From: Frigoriflavimonas asaccharolytica
GTDB lineage: Bacteria; Bacteroidota; Bacteroidia; Flavobacteriales; Weeksellaceae
DNA: 64,000 bases
Direction of reading: 5' to 3'
Assembly (NCBI RefSeq): GCF_013294015.1
Contig: NZ_JABSNO010000002.1
Coordinates: forward strand, 124,001 to 188,000
Shown here: positions 8,312 through 15,501 of the stretch, in pieces
Position numbering within the stretch: the first letter of the stretch is position 1
Layout of the letters: every line of letters starts with the position of its first letter
Notes under the pieces: model-generated
Told to the model about the DNA's origin: nothing
Seen by the model: only the letters and a program-made list of their open reading frames with translations
Databases searched by the model: none
Position numbers and translations under genes: made by a program

Positions 8312-8337
8312 AAAGAGCATTTATAAAAATGCTCTTT
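8312..8337 (-). terminator. Terminator or attenuator between peroxiredoxin and cydA
   Basis: AAAGAGCAT (8312-8320) and ATGCTCTTT (8329-8337) form a perfect 9-bp stem with an 8-nt loop. On the minus strand it is followed by a run of T. It lies 11 bp after the peroxiredoxin stop and 21 bp before the chosen cydA ATG, so it could end the peroxiredoxin message or only dampen read-through into cydAB. Confidence 0.75.
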
Positions 8338-8348
8338 AAGGTTTTATA

Positions 8349-9071
8349 TTATTTCTTCAGAATTTCGCTTAAAATTAAATCTTTATCTAATTTTTTGGTA
8401 CAGAAAAACCAATCTTCGCATTCCAATTCGTCTGTGCTATTCATTCTTTGTTCTGCAACTCCACAAGAACCAGCGGGCGAAACGATCACATCATCTCCGG
8501 GATTCCAATCTGCTGGTGTTGCCACATTAAATTTATCGGAAGTTTGCATGGCGATTAATGCTCTGTAAAGCTCATCAAAATTACGTCCCAAACTTAAAGG
8601 ATAATAAATTAATGCTCTTACAATTCCTGCTGGATCTACAAAAAAAACGGCTCTCACTGCTTGTGTTTTGCTTTCTCCAGGTTGAATCATGCCATATTTT
8701 TTAGCAACATTCATAGAAATGTCTTCTATCAAAGGAAATTTAACTTCAATGTTTTCCATTCCGTTAAATTTAATTTTTTCTTTTATGGTTCTTAACCAAG
8801 CAATATGACTGTATAAACCATCAATTGATAAACCTACCAAATTGCAATTTGCCTTTTTAAATTTATCTTCTAAATGTGCAAACGTCATAAATTCTGACGT
8901 ACAAACTGGCGTAAAATCTGCAGGATGGCTGAACAAAATTGCCCATTCTCCTTTATAATCTGATGGGAAATTAATTTCGCCTTGTGTAGTAGTTGCCGTA
9001 AATTCTGGTGCTTTATCACCAATTCTTGGCATGGTGAAGGTTTCTTGATTTTGATTTTCTGTAGTATCCAT
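8349..9071 (-). CDS. Peroxiredoxin (AhpC/TSA family, Prx6-like)
   Basis: This 240-residue thiol peroxidase has the active-site stretch HPADFTPVCTSEF, with the peroxidatic cysteine at about residue 57. Its long C-terminal part holds further cysteines near residues 202, 217 and 223, one of which could act as resolving thiol. Length and motif match the Prx6-like group more than the 190-residue AhpC group. It should reduce hydrogen peroxide and organic peroxides in the cytoplasm. It has its own promoter with a Crp/Fnr-like dyad at 9127-9142, the same type as dps upstream and SQR downstream, which ties it to the sulfur and redox regulon. Confidence 0.92.
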   Translation of the reverse strand: MDTTENQNQETFTMPRIGDKAPEFTATTTQGEINFPSDYKGEWAILFSHPADFTPVCTSEFMTFAHLEDKFKKANCNLVGLSIDGLYSHIAWLRTIKEKIKFNGMENIEVKFPLIEDISMNVAKKYGMIQPGESKTQAVRAVFFVDPAGIVRALIYYPLSLGRNFDELYRALIAMQTSDKFNVATPADWNPGDDVIVSPAGSCGVAEQRMNSTDELECEDWFFCTKKLDKDLILSEILKK

Positions 9072-9097
9072 AATAGTGTATTTGCTTTAATTTTAAG

Positions 9098-9142
9098 TAA
9101 AGTTACCACTTCAGAATCCCGGAATATGTAACAAATATCACA
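9098..9142 (-). promoter_or_regulatory. Peroxiredoxin promoter with Crp/Fnr-like site
   Basis: The dyad TGTAACAAATATCACA (9127-9142) fits TGTAA-N6-TCACA. The minus-strand -7 element TAACTTTA is at 9105-9098 and is one base off TAnnTTTG. The centres are 33 bp apart, exactly as in the SQR, dps, MBL-rhodanese and TauE promoters. The ATG is 26 bp beyond the -7 element. Confidence 0.75.
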
Positions 9143-9189
9143 GTAACTGCCTTTTTTTGGTAAAACTGATATAACTTAGTTTAAAAAAA

Positions 9190-9217
9190 AAGTCTGAACA
9201 AGTAAATGCTCAGACTT
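9190..9217 (-). terminator. Terminator of dps
   Basis: AAGTCTGA (9190-9197) pairs with TCAGACTT (9210-9217) in a perfect 8-bp stem, followed on the minus strand by a run of T. It lies 18 bp beyond the dps stop codon and separates dps from the peroxiredoxin promoter. Confidence 0.8.
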
Positions 9218-9235
9218 CAGTTTTAAATAAATATT

Positions 9236-9709
9236 TTAATCTTGATAAGCAGATAACATCCAGATCAATTTTTCCTGTTGAACGATATAATCGCTCATTT
9301 GCGAAACAGTTCCTTCGTCATTTGCATCTGCTGCTAGAGATAAAATAATACGTTCTTTAGAAAGTAAAATCTTAAAATCTTTCAAAATTTCATCAATTGC
9401 AATTTCGCCATCTGTAATGTTCTCCGCAGTCTTTATTTCTGAGATTTCTACATATTTTGCAAAAGAATGGAAAGGTGTTTCATTTAATGTTAAAATTCTT
9501 TCTGCAATTTCATCTACTTTTATTACTGCGTCATTATACAATTCTTCAAATTTTAAATGCAATTCAAAAAATTTTCTTCCTTTTATATTCCAATGAAAGC
9601 CTCTCAAATTCATATAAAACAATTGATAATTTGATAGCAAATCATTTAATTTTTCTGCAATTTTTGTCGCCTTAATGTTATCTAAACCAATATTGTTTGT
9701 GTTTACCAT
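9236..9709 (-). CDS. dps: Dps family DNA-binding / iron-storage protein
   Basis: This 157-residue ferritin-like protein has the Dps dinuclear-centre residues in FHWNIKGRKFFELHLKFEE and the following DEIAERI helix. Dps dodecamers oxidise ferrous iron with hydrogen peroxide at subunit interfaces, store the iron and so protect DNA. The N-terminus is short with only a few lysines, so direct DNA binding is uncertain. It is transcribed alone, from a promoter carrying a Crp/Fnr-like dyad at 9768-9783 and ending at the terminator at 9190-9217. Confidence 0.93.
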   Translation of the reverse strand: MVNTNNIGLDNIKATKIAEKLNDLLSNYQLFYMNLRGFHWNIKGRKFFELHLKFEELYNDAVIKVDEIAERILTLNETPFHSFAKYVEISEIKTAENITDGEIAIDEILKDFKILLSKERIILSLAADANDEGTVSQMSDYIVQQEKLIWMLSAYQD

Positions 9710-9738
9710 TTTTGTAATTTTTATATTTAAATTATACT

Positions 9739-9783
9739 CAAATATAGCGATTAAATTTTAATCATTCTGTAACAATTATCACT
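9739..9783 (-). promoter_or_regulatory. dps promoter with Crp/Fnr-like site
   Basis: The dyad TGTAACAATTATCACT (9768-9783) fits TGTAA-N6-TCACA with one mismatch at the last base. The minus-strand -7 element TATATTTG lies at 9746-9739, and the two centres are 33 bp apart. The ATG follows 29 bp later. Confidence 0.75.
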
Positions 9784-9831
9784 TAAACTAATAATTATTA
9801 AAAATAATAACTTCGTAATTAATGAAAATAA

Positions 9832-10437
9832 TTAAATCTTCCTGCCTACAAATTGTATGACTTCGGCTTCACCTTTATGTCTTTCACCTTCTGCAAGAAT
9901 AACCGTGTTTTGTTCTAAAATTTCAAAATTTAATTCTAAAAATTCTTCTTCAATTTCCTTTAATGAAAATAGCATCTCGAGATTTTTTGATCCACCAGAA
10001 GATTTTGAATATTGTTCTTTTGCAAAAGCCTCAAAAATAATAAGACCATCTTTTTTTAAGAATTGTAATAAATGTTTATGGGCTTTTTTTCGAATATCAG
10101 TTGGGAAATGGGCGAAAAATAATCCGATAACATCAAATTGTTCTTTAGTTTCAAAATTGAGTACATCATTTACCACATAATTAATCTCAACATTATTGTC
10201 TGCTGCAAGTTTTAATGCTTTATTTTTACCAGTATCACTACTATCAAAAGCATGCACATCCCAAAGTTTTGTAGCCGCATAAACTGCATTTCTACCTTCA
10301 CCTTCGGCTGCAAAAAGAATTTTGCCTTTAGGTAGATTGTTAATCTGCTCTTTAAAAAATGCATTTGGCGAAGTACCATAAACGTATTCTGGTGTTTCGT
10401 AAAATTGGTTCCAAAAATCTGCGGGATATTCTTTCAT
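9832..10437 (-). CDS. Class I SAM-dependent methyltransferase (TehB/TPMT-like)
   Basis: This 201-residue protein starts with the FWNQFYETPEYVYGTSPNAF stretch common to small tellurite- or thiopurine-type methyltransferases. It has a SAM-binding region in LFAAEGEGRNAVYAA with an acidic residue after the second strand (AFDSS), and motif IV-like VIGLFFAHFP. It probably methylates a small, soft nucleophile; a thiol or chalcogen substrate would fit the sulfur cluster but is inferred. It stands between dps and the membrane methyltransferase, with 92 bp separating it from the latter. No Crp/Fnr-like dyad is seen upstream. Confidence 0.8.
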   Translation of the reverse strand: MKEYPADFWNQFYETPEYVYGTSPNAFFKEQINNLPKGKILFAAEGEGRNAVYAATKLWDVHAFDSSDTGKNKALKLAADNNVEINYVVNDVLNFETKEQFDVIGLFFAHFPTDIRKKAHKHLLQFLKKDGLIIFEAFAKEQYSKSSGGSKNLEMLFSLKEIEEEFLELNFEILEQNTVILAEGERHKGEAEVIQFVGRKI

Positions 10438-10529
10438 ATATAAATTTTATTATTTTTTAATTTTACTTTGCGCCAATAAAACTTCTTCATCTCTATGTTT
10501 AAATTTATGAAAAGTGATTTAATATTATC

Positions 10530-10979
10530 CTAAATAAATCTTCGGGTTTTGCTTTTATAACTTTCATATTCAGGAAATTTTTTTGAAAGTAGCGTTTCTT
10601 CGTATTTAGATTTGAAATAAAATAATACTGCTAAAATAAATGTAATCAATAACTTATAAAGTGATTCTTGGTGTATGCCGTAACCAATTCCAGAAAAAAG
10701 TAAACCTGTATAGATTGGATGCCTTGATATTGAAAATGCACCGGTAGTCATTAATTTTCCCGCCTGAACTGGCGTTGGAAATGGCGAAATATTTTTATTG
10801 AGTTGTGCTACAGTTAATAGAGCCAGTAAAAGTGCCAAAATCAACATAAATAAACCCAAATAGCGAAGCCATTCGGGTAAATTTATAGTTGAGATTGTTA
10901 TTGGCAAACTATACGCTGCGAAAATCAGCAGTTGAATAGTTACAAATAAGTAGTCTTTTAAAGGTTTAGTATTTTTCAA
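10530..10979 (-). CDS. Membrane methyltransferase, isoprenylcysteine carboxyl methyltransferase-like
   Basis: This 149-residue protein has four membrane helices and the ICMT/PEMT-type C-terminal pattern: SRHPIYTG followed by a hydrophobic pair and a KYEE...FPEYESYK tail that binds SAM. Family members methylate lipids, thiols or prenylcysteine; the substrate here is unknown. The start is TTG at 10979, which overlaps the TGA of the MBL-rhodanese gene as TTGA. The next in-frame ATG would remove the first helix, so the TTG is probably real and translation is coupled to the upstream gene. Confidence 0.78.
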   Translation of the reverse strand: MKNTKPLKDYLFVTIQLLIFAAYSLPITISTINLPEWLRYLGLFMLILALLLALLTVAQLNKNISPFPTPVQAGKLMTTGAFSISRHPIYTGLLFSGIGYGIHQESLYKLLITFILAVLFYFKSKYEETLLSKKFPEYESYKSKTRRFI

Positions 10980-12307
10980 TCTTGAAATTGTGTCACATCA
11001 TCACTTAAATCATAAACTTTTGCATTAGGCAATTTGCTTTCTATAATGCTGCTTCCAGCTGCACTTCTATATCCACCAGCACAATGCACCACGATTTGCT
11101 TATCCGTTGGAATTTGAGAGGCCGTATCTCGCAAGTCACTTAGTGGATGCGTGAAAGCATTATTAAAAAATAGACCTGCGTCTGTTTCAGTTTTATTGCG
11201 AATATCTACAATTGTATAATTTTCTGGATGTTTTTTAAAATCTTCTAGATCTAATTTATCATCGGTTTCTAAATGGTCTTTTGCCAAAGTAATCACTTCT
11301 TTCACCATCGTTTCATAGCCGATTTTAGCAATTCTATTCAGCATTTGGTCTTTATCTTCTTTGGAATCTACTACCAAGGTGAATTTTTCTTCAGGTTTAA
11401 TAATTGCACCCAACCAAGTCTCAAATTTTTGAGTGTCTGTACTAGCTTGTATATTGATGCTACCCTTTAAATGTCCTTTTTTAAATTTTTCTTCCGCTCT
11501 TGCGTCTACAATTAGACCTTCTGCAGTTGCATTTTCTCTGAATGGAATATTTGCAAGTGAAGCATCCAAGTTTTTTGCACCTTCTTTATTAATGCCCACA
11601 TTAAAACCAAAATAAAACGGAATAATTGGCTGACCATCTAAAATAGTTTCCATAAATTCTTCTTTGGATTGTTTTTTAAACGCCCAATTATGATTTCTTT
11701 CGTCACCCAAAGTACTGCTTGCAGCATCACTTAAATTTTTTCCACAAAGCGAACCTGCGCCATGAGCGGGGTAAACCACCGCATCGTTTGGTAAATCTGT
11801 GAATTTATTTTGCACCGTTTCATACATCATTTCTGCTAATTCTTCTCTTTTTGCCTTCATATTTCCGGCTTTTTCACGAAGATCTGGTCTTCCCACATCA
11901 CCAATAAATAAAGTATCACCCGTAAAAAGCTCCGTTTTATCTCCTTCTGTGGCTACAATTGTGATGCTATCTGGTGAATGTCCCGGTGTATTTATTGCTT
12001 TCAATGTCGCGTTTCCTAATTGAAAAGTATCTCCTTCATCAAAACCTTTGTGCGGATAATCTGCACCCAACATTTCACTATTATAGATAGTTGCGCCCGT
12101 TTCTTGGTGTATTTGCAAGTGAGAACTCACAAAATCTGCGTGCGGATGCGTTTGGAAAATAGCGACAATCTCTGCATTATTTTCTTTTGCAAAATCATAA
12201 TATTGTTGTGGGTCTCTTTCCGCATCTATCACTGCCATTTTTCCCTCGCTGATTATAGCGTAAGAATAATGAGAAAGTGGTTTGTATTCAAATTGTTTTG
12301 TGATCAT
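10976..12307 (-). CDS. Persulfide dioxygenase-like MBL-fold protein with two rhodanese domains
   Basis: This 443-residue protein begins with an ETHE1-type metallo-beta-lactamase domain (about residues 1-230) with THPHADF (metal ligands near 54-58), TPGHSPDS, and the GDTLFIGDVGRPDL motif typical of persulfide dioxygenases. Two rhodanese domains follow. The first (about 250-335) lacks the catalytic cysteine, with VVDSKEDKD at that position. The second (about 345-443) has VVHCAGGYRSA with the active cysteine. It should oxidise glutathione- or other low-molecular persulfide to sulfite and transfer sulfane sulfur, acting after SQR; TauE next door could export the sulfite. It has its own promoter with a Crp/Fnr-like dyad. 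Confidence 0.9.
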   Translation of the reverse strand: MITKQFEYKPLSHYSYAIISEGKMAVIDAERDPQQYYDFAKENNAEIVAIFQTHPHADFVSSHLQIHQETGATIYNSEMLGADYPHKGFDEGDTFQLGNATLKAINTPGHSPDSITIVATEGDKTELFTGDTLFIGDVGRPDLREKAGNMKAKREELAEMMYETVQNKFTDLPNDAVVYPAHGAGSLCGKNLSDAASSTLGDERNHNWAFKKQSKEEFMETILDGQPIIPFYFGFNVGINKEGAKNLDASLANIPFRENATAEGLIVDARAEEKFKKGHLKGSINIQASTDTQKFETWLGAIIKPEEKFTLVVDSKEDKDQMLNRIAKIGYETMVKEVITLAKDHLETDDKLDLEDFKKHPENYTIVDIRNKTETDAGLFFNNAFTHPLSDLRDTASQIPTDKQIVVHCAGGYRSAAGSSIIESKLPNAKVYDLSDDVTQFQD

Positions 12308-12326
12308 ATTGCTATTATTTAAAGTA

Positions 12327-12371
12327 CAAATTTACGTATATTTTAGAGTTGGTTTTGTGACATTAGTTACA
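12327..12371 (-). promoter_or_regulatory. MBL-rhodanese promoter with Crp/Fnr-like site
   Basis: The dyad TGTGACATTAGTTACA (12356-12371) fits TGTGA-N6-TTACA. The minus-strand -7 element TAAATTTG lies at 12334-12327, and centres are 33 bp apart. The ATG follows 19 bp later. Confidence 0.78.
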
Positions 12372-12432
12372 ACTGGAATTATTTGATTGTAAATACCGTT
12401 GTATTTAGTCTTAGTTAAAAACTAGTTTAATT

Positions 12433-13236
12433 TTAAAAAAATATTTCTTTAGATAAAATATAAATCCCCATTATTAAAACAAACCATCCAAAACTAGTTT
12501 TTAATTTTTTACCGTCAATAAATTTATTTAAATAAATACCGAGAAATATTCCTGCAATTGCAACACCAGTAAATGGCAATAAAAATTTCCAGTCGATTTG
12601 GATTTCATTCACATCACCTAAAAAACCAATCAAAGAACTGATGGCAATAATGAAAAGGGAAGTGGCAACGGCTTTTTTTATAGGTAAGTCAGCCAATAAT
12701 ACTAATATTGGAATAATGATAAAACCACCACCTGCACCAACTATTCCTGTAATTAATCCAGTTAAAAGTCCTAACATTGCTAAAATGAATTTATTGCTTG
12801 GCTGCTCGTCATTTTCACTTTTTAAACTTCCAGAAGTGTTTTTTATCATTGCTATAGATGCAGTTAACATCAATATTGCAAAAAAGACCATTATGGCAAT
12901 ATCTTTTGTTAATGTAAAATCTCCTATTGAGAAAAGTGTTTCAGGAATGGCTGGAACTAAGAATTTACGAACGCTAAAAACTGAAATAACTGCGGGAATC
13001 GCAAAGGTAAGCGCTGTTTTAAAATCAATTAAACCTTTTTGTACGTTTTTACCAGAACCAACAAGCGCAACTCCACCAACTACAAATAAAGAATAAGCAG
13101 TTGCTGTAACGGGTTCTATTTCAAGTAAGTATACGAATATGGGAACTGTTAAAATAGAACCACCACCACCTATTAGTCCTAGAATAACTCCAATAATTAA
13201 TGCTCCAAGATATCCTAAAATTAATATAAGGTCCAT
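12433..13236 (-). CDS. TauE/SafE family sulfite / anion exporter
   Basis: This 267-residue protein has eight predicted membrane helices and the two glycine-rich repeats of the TauE/SafE family (GLIGGGGSILTVP near residue 20 and GIVGAGGGFIIIPIL near residue 165). Family members move sulfite, sulfoacetate or related anions out of the cell. Next to the persulfide dioxygenase-like protein, sulfite export is the natural hypothesis. It is a single gene with its own promoter, bearing a Crp/Fnr-like dyad at 13281-13296. Confidence 0.9.
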   Translation of the reverse strand: MDLILILGYLGALIIGVILGLIGGGGSILTVPIFVYLLEIEPVTATAYSLFVVGGVALVGSGKNVQKGLIDFKTALTFAIPAVISVFSVRKFLVPAIPETLFSIGDFTLTKDIAIMVFFAILMLTASIAMIKNTSGSLKSENDEQPSNKFILAMLGLLTGLITGIVGAGGGFIIIPILVLLADLPIKKAVATSLFIIAISSLIGFLGDVNEIQIDWKFLLPFTGVAIAGIFLGIYLNKFIDGKKLKTSFGWFVLIMGIYILSKEIFF

Positions 13237-13251
13237 TTGTAAGAATTTTTA

Positions 13252-13296
13252 CAAATTTAAAGGTACTATTTTGAAGATTTCGTAACAAATGTTACA
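13252..13296 (-). promoter_or_regulatory. TauE promoter with Crp/Fnr-like site
   Basis: The dyad CGTAACAAATGTTACA (13281-13296) fits TGTAA-N6-TTACA with one mismatch in the first base; its core GTAAC-N4-GTTAC is a perfect inverted repeat. The minus-strand -7 element TAAATTTG lies at 13259-13252, 33 bp centre to centre. The ATG follows 15 bp later. Confidence 0.78.
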
Positions 13297-13385
13297 TAAG
13301 AAACATGAAATGAATTTAAACTCAATTTGATTATTGTTCCAAATTGTTTTGACTAAAACAAAATTTATAGCAATTATCTAAATTT

Positions 13386-14060
13386 TTATTTGAAAATCTT
13401 ACCGTCCATCATTTCTATTATTCGGTCGCTTTTTTGGGCAAAATCATCATCGTGAGTTACGGCAATGATGGTTTGTCCATATATTTGAGTTAATTCTTGG
13501 AAAATATCAAAGACAATATCTGTGTTTTTACTATCCAAATTACCAGTCGGTTCATCACCCATTATTATTAAAGGATCATTAATTAAGGCTCTTGCAATGG
13601 CTACACGTTGCTGTTGACCGCCTGAAAGTTTGCTAGCTGGTTTTAGCGCTTGGTCTTGCAATCCTAAAATTTCTAATTTTTGATAGGCTCTTTCTTCTAT
13701 TTCTTTTTCGGGAAGTTTTCCTAATTTCAATGCTGGAATCATCACATTTCGCAGGCAAGAAAATTCTGGTAATAAATAATGAAATTGAAACACAAAACCA
13801 ATTTTCTCATTACGAAGTTCTGCCAATTTATCTTTTGATAAGCCAGTAGTCAACTTATTGTCAATATACAAATTGCCACTATATTCTGTATCCATCGTTG
13901 ATAGAATGTAGAGCAAGGTAGATTTTCCGCTACCAGATTTGCCAATCATTGAGAGAAATTCGCCTTTTTTAACTTCAATATTGATATCTTTCAACACGTG
14001 AAATTCTGTGGGTTGATGGAAAAATTTATCTATGTTTTCTGTTTTTAAAATGGTTTTCAT
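13386..14060 (-). CDS. ABC transporter ATP-binding protein (MacB/LolD type)
   Basis: This 224-residue ATPase has a Walker A (GKSGSGKST, near residue 40), a Q-loop in FQFHYLLPEF, the LSGGQQQRVAIARAL signature and Walker B IIMGDEPTGNLD, the pattern of MacB/LolD-like exporters. It powers the FtsX-type permease encoded at 14275-15498. It is the last gene of the efflux operon, after a 214-bp gap that contains a REP-like repeat, an unusual spacing because all other genes of the operon nearly touch. Confidence 0.93.
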   Translation of the reverse strand: MKTILKTENIDKFFHQPTEFHVLKDINIEVKKGEFLSMIGKSGSGKSTLLYILSTMDTEYSGNLYIDNKLTTGLSKDKLAELRNEKIGFVFQFHYLLPEFSCLRNVMIPALKLGKLPEKEIEERAYQKLEILGLQDQALKPASKLSGGQQQRVAIARALINDPLIIMGDEPTGNLDSKNTDIVFDIFQELTQIYGQTIIAVTHDDDFAQKSDRIIEMMDGKIFK

Positions 14061-14120
14061 TTTTCTGATTTTGGAAATACTAATTCTACGTACTAAACTT
14101 TTGTTTTGCTGCTACAAATT

Positions 14121-14203
14121 GCAGCCCGACTTGAGTGGAAATCCTTTTTGTTTTTTCTCAAAAAAAAGAAAAAGATTGGGAACGGAAGGCGGAAATGCTG
14201 CCC
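14121..14203. repeat. REP-like intergenic repeat, copy A (complete)
   Basis: The copy starts GCAGCCCGACTTGAGTGGAA and ends GGCGGAAATGCTGCCC. GCAGC and GCTGC at the ends are inverted, and an inner AATCCTTTTT / AAAAAGATT pair makes a T/A-rich hairpin. The same element, inverted, is at 63309-63379, and half of it is at 39218-39240. A second TGCTGCCCAAATAA lies about 44 bp further on, at 14241. It interrupts the efflux operon between permease and ATPase. Confidence 0.75.
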
Positions 14204-14274
14204 AAATAAATTTTAAAATGAGCATTCAACGAAGTCACATTGCTGCCCAAATAATTCTGCTTGTTGCTAAATTC

Positions 14275-15498
14275 CTATTTTCTTAAGATATCAACTGGGT
14301 CCAAATTTGCCGCTTTCTTCGCAGGAATATATCCAGCGAAAAAGGTAATTATAAGACCAATCACAACACCTTGCGCAAATTTTATAGGTTCATAATCTAT
14401 AGGAAAATAGCCGATATCGCCTCCAAGATAGACGGTTTTTAAAACCGAAATTAATATTATTGCTACTATTACACCACTAATTACTCCCATAATTCCTATA
14501 GAAATTGCTTGCGTAACAAATATTTTGATGACGTCTTTTCCTTTGAAACCCATTGCTTTTAAAATGGCAATGTCATTTATTTTTTGGGAAACTGTCATAT
14601 TCAAAATATTGTAAATTCCAAAACCTGCAACCAGCAAAATTGTAAGCGAAATAAAAGTGATGATCATTTTTCGCATTTTATTACTTGCCATTGCCGTTTC
14701 ATTAGCTTGTTTCCAGCCTTCCGCTTTGTAGCCAGTAATTTGGGTGAGATGTTTCGCTACATCTTCGGCTAATTCTGGGTCGGTTACGTTCACATTGATA
14801 TCTGTAATGTAGGTGTTTGGTTCTTTTAGAAGTTGTTGAGCAGCAGTTATATTGAGGTAAGATTTGGTTTTGTCTATCGCAGAATTATTAGTTTTAAAAA
14901 TACCAAGAACTTTGAAAGTTTTATTTACCGCTTTGGATGAATTTAGATTAAGATTGTCACCTATGGCTAGGTTCATTTTTTCTGCTATGCCAACACCAAT
15001 AACGATTCCGTTTGGATTGGATTTTAAGGTTTCAAAATTTCCATCTACCATGAAAGATTCTATGTTGTACATTTCATTGGCCTCAATTGGTTTTACGCCA
15101 ACCGCGAGACCAGAAATTTGCGATTTTCCGTTGTTGTAAAACACATTGGAATTGACTTGCGAGGTTACCACCGTTACTTCTTTTTGTTTTAAAATGGTCT
15201 CAGTTATTTTGTTGGGATTAATGATAACATTGTTATTTGGTACTACTTTCGGATTGATAATAATGGATTTTTGCCCGATGGAATTAATCAAAGGTTTGCT
15301 CATTTCGTCATCTTTATAAACCCTAATGTGGGAAGTATTTCTAAAAATGGAGGTGTTGGAACTTTTATCAAAACCCACCAAAAGACTGTTCATAAAAATA
15401 TAAACCGACATGCCCAAAAGTACCCCCATTACAGCAACAGCAGTGAGTTTTTTGTTAGAAAAAATATAAGTTTTTGCGATGGTGTAATTAATATTCAT
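14275..15498 (-). CDS. ABC transporter permease, FtsX/MacB type
   Basis: This 407-residue protein has one membrane helix near residues 17-36, a large periplasmic MacB_PCD-like domain (about 40-270) and three C-terminal helices of the FtsX domain (about 280-400), ending AANLDPVDILRK as many such permeases do. It should form a MacAB-TolC-like tripartite pump with the HlyD and TolC proteins and the ATPase. It begins 3 bp after the HlyD gene stop. The substrate is unknown; peptides, lipids or antibiotics are typical for the family. Confidence 0.9.
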   Translation of the reverse strand: MNINYTIAKTYIFSNKKLTAVAVMGVLLGMSVYIFMNSLLVGFDKSSNTSIFRNTSHIRVYKDDEMSKPLINSIGQKSIIINPKVVPNNNVIINPNKITETILKQKEVTVVTSQVNSNVFYNNGKSQISGLAVGVKPIEANEMYNIESFMVDGNFETLKSNPNGIVIGVGIAEKMNLAIGDNLNLNSSKAVNKTFKVLGIFKTNNSAIDKTKSYLNITAAQQLLKEPNTYITDINVNVTDPELAEDVAKHLTQITGYKAEGWKQANETAMASNKMRKMIITFISLTILLVAGFGIYNILNMTVSQKINDIAILKAMGFKGKDVIKIFVTQAISIGIMGVISGVIVAIILISVLKTVYLGGDIGYFPIDYEPIKFAQGVVIGLIITFFAGYIPAKKAANLDPVDILRK

Positions 15499-15501
15499 GC
15501 T

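Noticed and set aside
8291-8320. Longer cydA N-terminus
   Set aside because: Its start codon lies in a terminator stem and the haem-ligand histidine falls at residue 19 only with the ATG at 8290.
12020-12322. ORF antisense to the MBL-rhodanese gene
   Set aside because: It covers the conserved metal-binding region of that gene on the other strand and has no credible domain.
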